Shown here: in pieces, positions 11,128-22,200 of the stretch
How positions within the stretch are numbered: the stretch's first letter is position 1
Layout of the letters: every line of letters starts with the position of its first letter
DNA from: Actinomucor elegans
Taxonomy: Eukaryota > Mucoromycota > Mucoromycetes > Mucorales > Mucoraceae
Direction of reading: 5' to 3'
Assembly (NCBI GenBank): GCA_026027325.1
Contig: JAMSLZ010000002.1
Location: forward strand, 1,860,001-1,924,000
Length of the DNA stretch: 64,000 bases
Translations under genes and position numbers: made by a program
Notes under the pieces: model-generated
Told to the model about the DNA's origin: nothing
Databases searched by the model: none
The model's input: only the letters and a program-made list of their open reading frames with translations

Positions 11128-12815
11128 AAGGGATTTAACACTTAAAAAAAAAGCATTCAATTTTAAAGATCAAGCTACTAAAAAATGTCGTATCTTTAGA
11201 GACGTGTAATTCATTTGTACATTCTTTACAGCTATGCAAACTAGTTCATTGAAAAGAGCTCACTTTTTTTTATATTTTACCCAAAAATTGTTCGTTTATC
11301 TTAGTCCATTGTTGAATTACAGCGCGTTGAACCTGAACACGTTTTAATGATGTGAAGTACATTGTTGATTGATATATTAATCGCCGAGTGACTTTTTTAG
11401 ATATGTCTTTAATACTTGTTTATGTGGATGTATAATCATCCAAAAATCCTTAAAACTTGTTGGACTATGAAACATTGTTCCAACTGGTATATTGATTTTT
11501 AAGCGAATCATTGGCCATTATTTTACATTCTGCGCTTGCTTGTAGATCTGTACTTTGACACTTTCCTATAATTATATGGTTATGATATTTATCTTTTTGA
11601 AAAATTGTTTTCTCTCTATATTTCGCCCAAAATTTATTTATTTGCTCCGATTTGTTTTTGATACGTAGCGTGATGAATAATCTCCACTCTAAACTAAAAA
11701 CCCCTAGAGACACTCCACATACTATATTGAGCCCTTAAGGTCCGACCTTAATATTGTACTTGCACTACAAAATGCAACTTAATTATACGCTCTACTCATT
11801 GATTGTTTAAATAACATTATAACTTAACTTATAAATAAGCAAGCTTTTCTTTTGATTATAAATTGGAGCCGACGCTTCAACGGGTTTGGGGTTGATGCTG
11901 GAAAGGTTTTGAAAAGATAGTCGTGAATCATTAGCTTAATCAAACAAAATACACATTTATACATCAATATTCGATACAATATTCATATTAATATCGAGTA
12001 AATTGTATCAGAAGAACGGCTAAGCAACTATAATCAATAATTCATTCTTTAATATCGTAAAAGTATCACTATGGAGCTATGTGCGTGTTGAACCAAGAAG
12101 TGTCCATAAAGATTACCAAACATATTATTGGTTAACATTTCACTTGCCGCATAGCCGTTTAGATCTTCGTTTTACGCATGCCTCTACTAGGATAAGATCG
12201 TTCAAATTATCCCTTAAATAAAGAACATTTCATTATATATATTTCCCGGAATTCAAATCATTAGCTATTCTACCTGTTGACCAAGATATAACTGTATGAT
12301 ATATAGGAGTATCAATTTCGCTTGCTATCCGCCAATGGAATTAGGTATTAGCTAATCCGATGTAGTGGGGCTGTCTATCCCCTCACTGCTAGCACATTCC
12401 GTCTTCTGAGACATGATAACTTTATTAAAGACTTGATTGTCATATAATATCATTTATAAGGGTTGTTTAAACATAAAAGTGTTTCTTTTCAGCTCAAAGG
12501 CCAATGCTACTGCTTATTTTGAGTTTCCTAACCTTGATCTATTCGAGTTAACTGTAAAGAAGCGGCACTCTTCTATCACTACTGGTGGGGTATGTGCATG
12601 AAATTAAACCCCTAAGCAGGGCACGTACAGAGAATAGATATTTACCTTTTTTATTGTTGACTAAAACCAAATCAATCAATCAAAATGAAATTTAATGTAT
12701 GTACACTGCATTTCCTTCACGTCTATTGAGTTTAAGGGTTTTATCAACGATAGATATTTCATTATTACTTTCGTTTCTTTTTCTATTCTCTCTTTTTTTT
12801 CTTTTGGAATAAATT
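11128..12815. other. Intergenic region with the 5' leader and a uORF of the next gene
   Basis: AT-rich, with no supported gene. Near its right end, an ATG at 12685 opens a 14-codon upstream frame ending at 12729, about 90 bp ahead of the start at 12816. GTATGT at 12697 looks like a donor, so this could also be a leader intron. A long pyrimidine tract precedes the main ATG. Confidence 0.4.
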
Positions 12816-14087
12816 ATGCCAGGTAAAAATAAATCACAATCAAACTATGGAAAGAATGGGAAAAATAGAAACCATCGCTCTATGAAGCCATCAAAGGCCA
12901 CTACAAAGAAGGAAAGAAGAAAAAAGCAACTTCAAAAGTCAGCAGCCAAGTCGCTTGCCACCAAGGTATCTCCTTCAAAAAAATCAGCTCCAACGCTCCC
13001 TGTCATTGTACATGAAGTGAAACCATATCTACCAGCCACAGTCCCAGTAGTTCAAGATAATATTGTAGATGATAATAATATGATCTCGCAGCAGGAGCAT
13101 TCTGTTTCAGCTGCAGCAGCAGTACATAATATGAATCCTTCTGCATCTTCAGTAAGTGTCAATAACAATAGCCAAGAGACAGTCAGCCAAGCCGCGCAAA
13201 TTACAGCACCTGTCGTTAGTGTGTTTGGTGGTATTGCATTGATTGCTGCTGCTATGTTTTACGTAGTCAGAAAAAGAAAAAGAAACAGTATGATGGTAGC
13301 AGCAGCCCAACATGATGAGGACGATGAAAATAAATTACAAGATATTTCATTGTCTTCGGACAGTGAAGATGATGAAGCTATTGCTATGAAAAAGAACCAA
13401 CCACCTAGATTAACACCTACTAATACTCGTAATAAAGACACTACTACAACGATGAATCAACAGCCAGAACTGCATTACTATCAGAAGCAGTATATTCATC
13501 ATCACAATTACTACCAGCAGCAACGAAACACTGAAGAAATGTTGCAAAATCATGCTGCTATTTCCATTGATAACAAGGAAACAGAACAAGATCAAAGCAT
13601 CACCAGTTCTACAGACTACCAAAGCAGCGAAACGTTGGTAGGATCGCAAACAGCAACGCGTACAAACTCTTCAGTTTCTACTGCCACTACCAAAAGATCC
13701 ACACCACTTGCTGCGCTCTCTCCCAAACTTAGTCTTCATATTCAACGCCCTCAATCCACAGCATCTTCATGGCGATCATCCGGTTCCAGCATCTACACGG
13801 ACGCACTTGTCAGTCCTACATCCACCATGGTCAGTCCTCGGGTGTCTACCTTTATCATGGTAGCAGAACGACAGCAATTGCAGCATGAGCGACCTAACGT
13901 TCTCGATCATTACGGTGAGATCAAGTCCAGCCGATCTACTCCTATAGAAACATACAAGGCACAACTATCACCCATTATTAATCCCAACGAAGAAGACGGT
14001 GATAACGGAGAAGATTATTATTCTTCAGGGGACATTCCGCTTCCATTCTTTGATGTGATTGATATACCACAAGAAATGTTTATTTAA
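12816..14087 (+). CDS. Single-pass membrane protein of unknown function
   Basis: Single-exon frame of 423 residues; a TAA stop lies two codons upstream in frame, so this ATG is the first available. The N-terminus is strongly basic (repeated K/R/S). One clear membrane segment lies at about 133-152 (VVSVFGGIALIAAAMFYVV), followed immediately by a stop-transfer KRKRN cluster. After it come an acidic serine stretch (DISLSSDSEDDEA), a Gln/His/Tyr-rich tract, and a long Ser/Thr-rich tail. No signal peptide, so topology is uncertain; by the positive-inside rule both flanks are basic. I do not recognise the family. Its stop codon is only 5 bp from the stop of the convergent cyclin L gene, so the two transcripts must overlap in their 3' UTRs. 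Confidence 0.7.
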   Translation: MPGKNKSQSNYGKNGKNRNHRSMKPSKATTKKERRKKQLQKSAAKSLATKVSPSKKSAPTLPVIVHEVKPYLPATVPVVQDNIVDDNNMISQQEHSVSAAAAVHNMNPSASSVSVNNNSQETVSQAAQITAPVVSVFGGIALIAAAMFYVVRKRKRNSMMVAAAQHDEDDENKLQDISLSSDSEDDEAIAMKKNQPPRLTPTNTRNKDTTTTMNQQPELHYYQKQYIHHHNYYQQQRNTEEMLQNHAAISIDNKETEQDQSITSSTDYQSSETLVGSQTATRTNSSVSTATTKRSTPLAALSPKLSLHIQRPQSTASSWRSSGSSIYTDALVSPTSTMVSPRVSTFIMVAERQQLQHERPNVLDHYGEIKSSRSTPIETYKAQLSPIINPNEEDGDNGEDYYSSGDIPLPFFDVIDIPQEMFI

Positions 14088-14092
14088 AATAA

Positions 14093-15143
14093 TTAAAGGA
14101 CTTTATACAATGGCAAACTGGCTTTGTCTAGATTTTTCTTATAATAGAGTCTTTTGATATGAGCGGCTGCATTTTTGAAATTAACCGCATCTACGTCAAA
14201 AAGAAGCCACCATTCGTGGCCAATGGCACAGGGTAATTTAACGCCTTCTTCTCGACAAGCCAGAAAGATGGCAGCGCAAGCAATGGTGGGTGATTCATGT
14301 GTGACATAGACATTGGTTCGCAGTCTATGGTGAACTAAGTGAGTTTTTTTTTTCTTTACAGAACTACTTCGTTTCAGCATTGGTTCTTTTTTTTTTTACC
14401 CGTCGTTCAAGTAGTTCCAAGCTTTACGAGCTATTGCTTCGTGATCTTCCAAGCCCAGAATTCTGAGGTAGTTGATCATCAAGTTGTATGGCAGTTGCAC
14501 TTGAACAATGAAGCCTAACTTTCGTAATATTTGCATCTCTGCTGCAATAGCCATGTTTTTCAAGTTATAAGCACGCTATAGGGAGAGTGTTTAATAAGGT
14601 CAGCTTCAGAAAAAAAAAAGATGTGGATAGGCACACCCTCTTTTACCTGTGAAAAAGCATCTAAAGGTACTTGAATAGATTGCCCCTTCATTTTTCGTAT
14701 CACTAAATCATAAACTGTAATTAAATGAGTCATGCGAACAAAGCACTCTTCCAACTTGGATGCAAGAAACAAAGCGCCCATGCCAATTTCCTAACTCAAA
14801 AATGTCAATAGATCGAGTTCGAACTATTTTTTTTTTAGTTCTAGATCTTGTTACCACGATGCCAAATTCTTTCAAACTAGCCATAAAAAGAATCTTTGAA
14901 ACAATACTTGCGCTGTAGCCATGGCTACCTGCGGTCTAAAGTTAGATCAGATTTAGTCAGCAAGTTGATCGATTATGCTAGTAATTCATCTTACAGTTTC
15001 AATAAAATGCCTGTGCTTTGAATGAGCTCTGCACCCACATTACGTAAATCTTCTTCTAATTCTTCGCTAATGCCGTCGCGTCGTGAGACTGTAGTTTCTA
15101 GTTGTTCGAGTGAAGCTAATGGATTATTTAATGCAACTGACAT
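14093..15143 (-). CDS. Cyclin L-like protein with an apparent 1-nt frameshift
   Basis: Exons (minus strand) 15143-14995, 14935-14855, 14790-14647, 14575-14400 and 14324-14093. The product resembles cyclin L (CDK11 partner, splicing/transcription): AELIQSTGILLKLPQVAMAT and VLFQRFF at the start of the cyclin box, LFLASKLEE in helix 3, WNYLND and a second cyclin fold with ACAAIFLACRE. About 260 residues, so both cyclin folds but no C-terminal RS domain of animal cyclin L. Exon 2 changes frame: after VLFQRFF the frame meets TGA, while the next frame continues the family pattern (ASLKEFGIV) into exon 3. Exactly one base is missing at the run of five T (plus strand A run 14885-14889). Either an assembly error or a broken gene. 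Convergent with 12816-14087, 5 bp apart. Confidence 0.75.
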
Positions 15144-15595
15144 GATTGGTTTTAATTGATTTAAGACGACCTACATCCTCTAATGATTTCTAGAAAGGAA
15201 AAAAAAAACTGGCGGTATTTTAATATGTTTTCTATTTCTCGGTTTTATTGGCCAGCAGTAGCTAAACATAAGACCAACAGCCAAAGCCAAATATCATTAC
15301 CAAAATAAATTGGTATCACCTTTTAATCCACAGTTTAATTCCAAATGACTTTATAGTCGCTCCAATCTCGATTGGTTACTTACTTGAAAAAAGAAGATGG
15401 CTGTTTATTATGAGTTTTTATTTACTATACCTTGTGCTTTGATAACTTATGAAAGGTTTTACTACAACCCATCCTTTATATTTACCATCAAATGAAAATT
15501 TAAAATTTGTTAAAGAAATAGAATTCTTTTATTATATATATTGAAATACTAGATTATGAGCCAGCATAAAGAAGTATGTCGATATCAAGCGTTGC

Positions 15596-16352
15596 TTATT
15601 GAGCTGAATCGATAGCAGCTTGGGCACCAGCATAGGATTCCATGACACGAGCATAGCTGGGCATACGCTTAGCGAACAAAGCAGCCAAACCTTCCATGTC
15701 AATACGCCAGTCACGAGCCAATTCACAAGCAATAGCAAACCAGTTTGTCAATTGAATACCTGAAGCTTGCATTCTCAACCAAGAAGCATCACGTACATCT
15801 TTGGAGAAAGTACCAGAGGCATCGGTCACGACAAAGACATCATAGCCAGCATTCTTGGCAGACATGGCCACAAAGGTAACGCATACATCAGTAACAATAC
15901 CAGAAATGACGAGTTGTTTCTTGCCAGTATCTTTGACAGCTTGGACAAAATCAGGGTTGTCCCAAGCATTGATTTCACCAGGACGCTTGATGAAGGGAGC
16001 ATCAGGGAACCTAGTTATTTTTATATCAAGTTAGAACATAAGAATATATAGATCATGTATTGTAAACTTACAAGTTACTGACGTCAGGAATTAATGGGCC
16101 ATTGGGACCATCTTCACGAGAGGAAGTGAGAATAGTAGGAGCATTAAAGAATTTGGCAGTTTCAGCAAGGCCCATGATGTTAGTATAGAATGTATCAGGG
16201 TTATAGTCGTGGACAAGATTGAAAAGCCCGGTTTGATGATCGACAAACAAGAAGGCAGTATCATTCAAGTTGAGACGAGGAAAGGCATATGCTGCGACAG
16301 AAGAAGTAAAAGTGCCAACAACGACAAGAACAGCAGAGATAGAGAAGCGCAT
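15596..16352 (-). CDS. Secreted YcaC-type isochorismatase-like hydrolase
   Basis: Two exons, 16352-16072 and 16010-15596, give 231 residues. Residues 1-23 are a textbook signal peptide (basic start, VLVVVGTF core, AYA end). The rest matches the YcaC branch of the isochorismatase superfamily almost end to end: FLFVDHQTGL with the catalytic Asp (D38), GPNGPL, FPDAPF followed by KRPGEINAWDN (K102/R103), and GIVTDVCV with the nucleophile Cys (C137), then VFVVTDASGTF. The expected Asp/basic/Cys triad is therefore present. Family members hydrolyse or hold amide/ester-like substrates; the YcaC substrate is unknown, so none is assigned. Secretion is unusual, since most relatives are cytosolic. The stop is at 15596-15598. 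Confidence 0.85.
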
Positions 16353-17593
16353 TGTTAATAATATGTAAAGCTGTTTATAGATGTAATGCTTTGAATAACG
16401 AAAAAATAAAGAATAGCCAAACCCAATCTGTATTTATACACGTTTCTTGAGTCAGTGCGTTAACGTTCGCTTTTCATCTTATATCCCTGTTTGTTATATC
16501 GTTAAATAGTAATATACATTGTACCATTACAACAGCAAGGCGTTTAAAATACAGGACCAAAGCGAAGCTCGGAGCGTTCCAGTACTTGGTAATTCCTGCG
16601 GATATTTAAATCAAGCGATTAAACAAACAGAAATTCAACTCATTTTACTTTTTTTGTTTTAAGCGAAAAGAAAGAAGCTATAGTATAGTATGGTAAATGA
16701 AGAGAAGGGAGAGGTTGAACGCAATCAGAAGTTGATTATTGGTAGATCAAGTATTGAGGTCTTGAACTCTAATGATCGAGTGTATCTTCTATGAGGAGAC
16801 CACATATTTTTGAAAAGTGTAAATTCCACTAGATTATTTCAACGCGTAGCAATAGAAATACCGAACAAACATTGTTGGCCGTGATTACCTTATCCAGGAA
16901 GTAGCCGTGGGGTATAGTGTATCAACAAATAGTCTAATTCAGTGAGAAAGTATATAGTGTATTTAAACGAGTGTTTCATTTAATACACAATGGGTAGCAA
17001 GACCTGAAGCATTAATTACTATATTACTAATTGCCACACTAGCAATACTATATTCGCACATTAATGCGCATGATATTCCTTACATTAACTTTAGGCCGTC
17101 TTGGTAACTTAATTACGCTGGTATATATTGACTCATTCTAGTTTGCATGCGATTTATGTTGAGCTAAGTACACTTCATATGCGAGGAGAATTAATTTTTG
17201 GCTGGCCCATTATGGAAAAAATAGAGTGAACAGGGCGAAACCAAGAAAAATTCAAGTGGACTCCGAGCGAATGGGTGCTCTCGAATCGAAATTGAAATAA
17301 CGTTCAGAATAAACTACTAAATCCAATAGAACCTTTATTTTGTTCATCAATGCGTAATGAACACATGTAACAGTTTTGCCAGTAACTAGAAGATTATACA
17401 TATTTCATAAAAGTTATGTCTGATCATCATATCTCTCAGCCAATTTCGGCCAAATGGTGTATTGGATTTATGATTCATATTCATAAAATATTACATCTCG
17501 ATTTTTTGGATATTTCTTTTACAATAGAATCAGAAGCTTCAATTACAATAAAATGTTTAATGTATATATATACAGATGTGGGTGAGGAATATA
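16353..17593. other. Intergenic region, no gene seen
   Basis: About 1.2 kb between the hydrolase start and the dehydratase stop, both on the minus strand. A TATA-like stretch (TATTTATA) lies about 80 bp upstream of the hydrolase ATG. The rest is AT-rich with no protein-like frame. Confidence 0.45.
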
Positions 17594-19112
17594 TTATAGC
17601 TGTGTTATCGGTGTTTTTATATTGACAGATGTTGGACTAACTGCAGAAAAATTATCTTCATCTTCTTCTTTTGTACTCTGCAGTTCTTCCATTGGCGTAT
17701 CGATAGTGGCTGTTTTCTGTGATGAATTTTCCTTTGGTTTTTGCGGCTTTTGGTGCAATTTTGACAACTGATCATTAGAGAGGCCTAAAGGATCGCTCAC
17801 ATCCAGATTTTGCATTACATGTGTTAATTTATCATCCATTTTCAAGAACACTTCGCTTCCACTCTTGACAATCACTGGTGGCCTAAAGTACTTCTTTTTG
17901 TATTCATCCAATTGAGCCAAACTAATGTCTGATCCGCCTGTTACCAAGACTACGACGTCGCTGTCCTGCTCCAGAGAAGGTAAAATATCGCGGACAAGTA
18001 GAGTATAGCACAGGGATAAGGCAGCCCCTGATGCAGCCTCGACAATCATCTTGTTATCCTCTGTGAATATAATGTTAGTACATAAGGTCATTATGCTTGG
18101 TATGTTTCTTTACCTGCAAAAAGTCTGACTGCATCAGCAGCCATTGCATCGCTAACAGCAAAAGGCACAACTGGGTGCACTAGACTCAATTCTAAAGATT
18201 TGGAACTAACCGAAGTTGACGCTAATCCAGAGGCAATAGTGGATATTTTCGGTAAGCTCACTAGTTTTCCTGCTACCACTGAAGCTTGAAATGCGTTACT
18301 TCCGTGTGTTTCTACCGCAATTACTGGTACAGATTTCCATCCTACATCTTGTAGGCCCATAATAACGCCATTTAGTAATCCTCCTCCGCCTACAGGGCAT
18401 ATAATAGCTGCTGGTGCATTATTTCCAAGCTGTGATTTGAGCTCATATATAATACTCGAATGACCTTCCCAAATATGCTCATGATCTGATGAAGGGACAT
18501 AGACGCTATGTTCAAACAAGTCAATATATCAACTTAATGCACTGACTTTCAACTCACCCATTACGCTTCACTAGTTTTCTTGCATGCGATTCAGCAGCAG
18601 CCCAGTCCTCTCCAAACAAGATGAGTTGAGCGCCTTCCAAACGTACAGCATCACAAATAGCGCTAGGAGTTTCTTTGGGCATCACAGTAATGGCATTGAC
18701 ATTCAATTGTCGGGCACAATAGGCTACTGCCAGCACAGTATTTACGCCAGATCCACTGATCAAATGAATGTCATTTCCTCTCGACTCTACAGCCTTACAG
18801 CAAAAGTGGCCTATACCTCTGTTCACGCGTTCAATACTCAATAGTGTTTGTTTTCCACTCTTTTTTTTTATTTTTTGTTTTTGTTTTTTATTACCTTATC
18901 TTTATTGATCCAGAAGGCTGGATATTCTCGACTTTATAATATATATTACTAATGGTGAAGTATTAGAGGCTTGATTGATAATATAATCTATACTCTTTTT
19001 GTTACCAATCCAATCTGATACTCAATTTAGGTGAATGTATCAGAGGTGTTTGAACATGAAGTGTTTGTGGGATTGAAAATTCCAAGTTTTCGTCATCAGA
19101 AGAGTCATCCAT
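17594..19112 (-). CDS. PLP-dependent L-serine/threonine dehydratase
   Basis: Five exons (minus): 19112-19006, 18948-18895, 18818-18558, 18505-18114 and 18060-17594; 426 residues. Fold type II PLP enzyme of the SDS/CHA1 group, converting serine (or threonine) to a 2-oxoacid and ammonia. Exon 1 gives the LHVQTPLIHSPKLS start, exon 2 the PLP lysine in PSGSIKIRG (K52), and exon 4 the phosphate loop PVGGGGLLNG (G180-G183) and AVETHGSNAF. The loop that is SSGGNAG in typical members is here GSGVNTV (76-82): the Asn is kept but two glycines are lost. The C-terminal 90 residues are a low-complexity tail not usual in the family. The first two exons are easily missed; without them the Lys appears absent. 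Divergent from FANCD2, with 147 bp between the ATGs. Confidence 0.85.
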
Positions 19113-19259
19113 AGTATCTTTTAGTCAAAGAAAAACGCGTCTAACTCAAATAAAAGAAGTCGTGTTTCGTCGTGTGGAATTTAAACCACCGCATCGCGTA
19201 TACCAGCGCGTAATTCCAGGAATCCAGCTTTGGATAAAGCTTCTTTCGCAGCATACACC
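19113..19259. promoter_or_regulatory. Divergent promoter between dehydratase and FANCD2, with an MluI cell-cycle box
   Basis: Only 147 bp separate the two proposed start codons, so the promoter elements must be shared or interleaved. ACGCGT, the core of the MBF-bound MCB element, lies at 19135-19140, about 120 bp upstream of the FANCD2 ATG. In yeasts MCB drives G1/S genes for replication and repair. The same hexamer is found upstream of the ribonucleotide reductase homologue at 34361. If the true FANCD2 start lies further upstream, the spacing shrinks. Confidence 0.5.
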
Positions 19260-22200
19260 ATGTCATTTGTGCAATTACTAACGGAATCAGGGTGTCGGTT
19301 GGATTCTTCGACAGTAGTGTTTGGTATATATACAAATATATTGAGAAACGTGAATATACACCGAGATTCACTCCCTTTCCAGCCGTAGAGCCAGTATTGT
19401 TTCGAAGACAACTTGGAATAAAGCTGCGTAGCCAAAGCGACCTTTTTGAACAGTTTATTCAAAATTTGCAAGAATACACAGAAGATACTACAGTGTTTCG
19501 AAAATGCTTACTTCCGTCTACTCTGGATGACAAAGTACCCAAGACAAGCAGGCAAGAAAACTATAGCTGTTGTGTTTATAGTAGAAACTAAATGTCTCGT
19601 AGAACCTCGAGCTCTGAAAGTTTATTCAAAACACTCCTAGCTATCGACTCTCTTCAATCCGATCTAATAACCTATTTACTTGAAAGACTACCAGAATTCT
19701 ACGATGAACTAGAGAATGAGTATGTATAAAACTATTGTAACTTACATCACTAACTGCTATCTCAACAGTAATTCTAGTTCTTGTACAGCTCGTTTAATTC
19801 TTCATCAATTACGCTGGTTAGACTATATAGCTCAGCCAGAAGTGTTAACCGGGAAATTGATTGAGGCAAGTATTTTATACAATATAGACAAGGTACACCA
19901 TGCCAACTTTTTATCAATAGATTATTCAGATTACTCCAGCTATTATTCAACATGAACTTATCACCTCGTTACCAGATATCATTAATGACTCTGAGCACAA
20001 GGTAAACATCATCTTGATTCATTAGTACCAGTTTTAATCCTATCATTTCTATAGCCGATTGTCGTATTTCTGAAAGAATTGATGAACGAAAATTCTGAGC
20101 TAACAGTTCCTATCTTGGACGCCTTGTCGAACTTGACATTACATTCAGAAAGTTTGGAAGATGTTAGGGAATCAGTACTAGACCGATTGGAATCTGCAGA
20201 ACTGGATGATTTAGCTATTATTGTCAAGTTTATGCTTCAAACAGTGACACCCAATTCAATTGATCTAGTAATATATGGCATTCGACAAAAGCTAGATTTT
20301 AGATCATTAGGCAAACTTCAGCAGCAACAACAACAGCAGCAATCACGAAAGAATACACCTGTCGCATTGATCCTTGAATCAATTAAGCTGGGATTACAGT
20401 TTCATAAGTTTGTATGTGATTCTTGGTTAAGATCCATTGTGGCTCTAGAGTCTCAAGTAAGTTACAAAGCGATTTTTGGTTATGTCCTTATTCAACTTCA
20501 GTAGAGAGAGCACAAGGTGATTGACGTTCTGGTGTTGATCATTTTGTATTCCATGACATCCATGAAAAAGAAAGCTGAAAGCATCCTTAGAAAAAAGATA
20601 GTCAATGGTCAGATTACTGCTGCTCTTGTTCAAGAAACTATTATGTGTCATTCAGATGGACTATCAGGGTAAGTGTATCAACAACTAAGAGCTCTTTTGG
20701 TTTATACTCATTTTTAAGTATAATAGATATTGGAATACTATTTTGTCACTATCTGAAAGTTTGTTGCGACTATGCCAACAATACAATGTCATTTCACCTT
20801 GCGCTAGTACATTATATATCAGTACGTTCAAGTCTACAGATGCTTATTATAAACAAGAGGTCATCGGTGCACTTGTTACACACATTGGTAGTGGTGTAGA
20901 GGCAGAAATGAACGTAGCGCTCAATGTGCTATTAAAGCTGGTCAAATCCAATGTCAATAGTGTCATAGCATACAGCGTGTTTATCAAAGGCATTTTAGAT
21001 TATTTGGATAATCTAAATGTATCTCAAATTCGGATCTTGTTTGATATCTTCAGTTTGCTGGCATTAACAGTAAGTTGATCTCTGCGATTTTTGGTATTAA
21101 ATACTGATACCTATAAAATAGACTGGTAATACAGCTGATGGCTCTGCTAATCTCTGGTCTGAAATACAAACCATTATTCGTAAACAATTATCCAATCCTC
21201 GTGAAAAGTACAAAAACATCGGTATCATTGCTAGCTTGTCATCTGTGAAGGTCTTAGGTTCCAAACATCTTTGTGATGCATCTGAAAACCAAGCAGCAGG
21301 TGGCTCTAGCACACAATCTCATCGCACGCAGCTTAATGATGCTGTACGACACCCTCTTTTGAGACAGGCCACAGGTTTACTGGAACTAGCACTTCGTAAC
21401 TCTAGAGAGTATCCCAACTGTGTTGCCTTGATCTATGATGAATTGGCTCATATGTTTACCGAAGAAAAGATTGATGAACGTTTACAATTATGGGTTAAAG
21501 AAAACATGGCCTCTGATTTTACCGAGTTTTACGTGGAAGCTATATCAGAAGCCTTAGAGCGTATTGAAGAAGCCAAAAAACAGCAGTATGCGAAGCTTTT
21601 GCCCGGAAGACACATGAGTTTGGATGGTGAGGTATGTAATTTCATTAATTGATACAAAAAAAAATCTAAAGTTCTTGTTGTCTCGAAGAATGATCAAATT
21701 GCACTCAAGATATACGACTTGATCTACACTCCAGATACGAAAAAGAAAAAGTATTTGATGACACCCATGTGCTCTATCTTCAACTTGATTCAAAGCTGTG
21801 AGAAGCAACTCAACGAAGGTAGTCTTGAGGAAATAGATGCTTTATTTGGTTGCAGTGTGATTATGTTTGAAGCTGAGCATATGGAAGATTTGGAAACAGA
21901 AGAACTCGAATACGCATGCGATATGCTCTTTTATACTATCAATTGGTAAGACATCTAAAGGATATGTTTGTATAGAATTGCTGAGCCTAGTTGTATTGCA
22001 GGTTCAAAGAGCTATTGAATGCGTTCATGTTTTCCAAAGAAGAAAATTATCAAACACGTCTAGTTACTCGCTTAAGACATGTTCTTCAGCTAGAAACTGT
22101 TCTTGATGAAATGATGGTTCAAAATCGAGGATACACGCCTTTAGAGTTCCATAACACTGTACCAGTTTCTTTTGATACAGATAATAGAAACACTCAGATC

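Noticed and set aside
18554..18841. Dehydratase starting at the TTG at 18841 without the PLP lysine
   Set aside because: Two upstream exons with correct phases supply the N-terminus and the lysine; the stretch before 18818 is intron.
19592..19719. ATG at 19592 as the FANCD2 start
   Set aside because: The upstream exons show clear FANCD2 homology (FRKCLL region and FVQLLTESG) and join in frame through a GC-AG intron.
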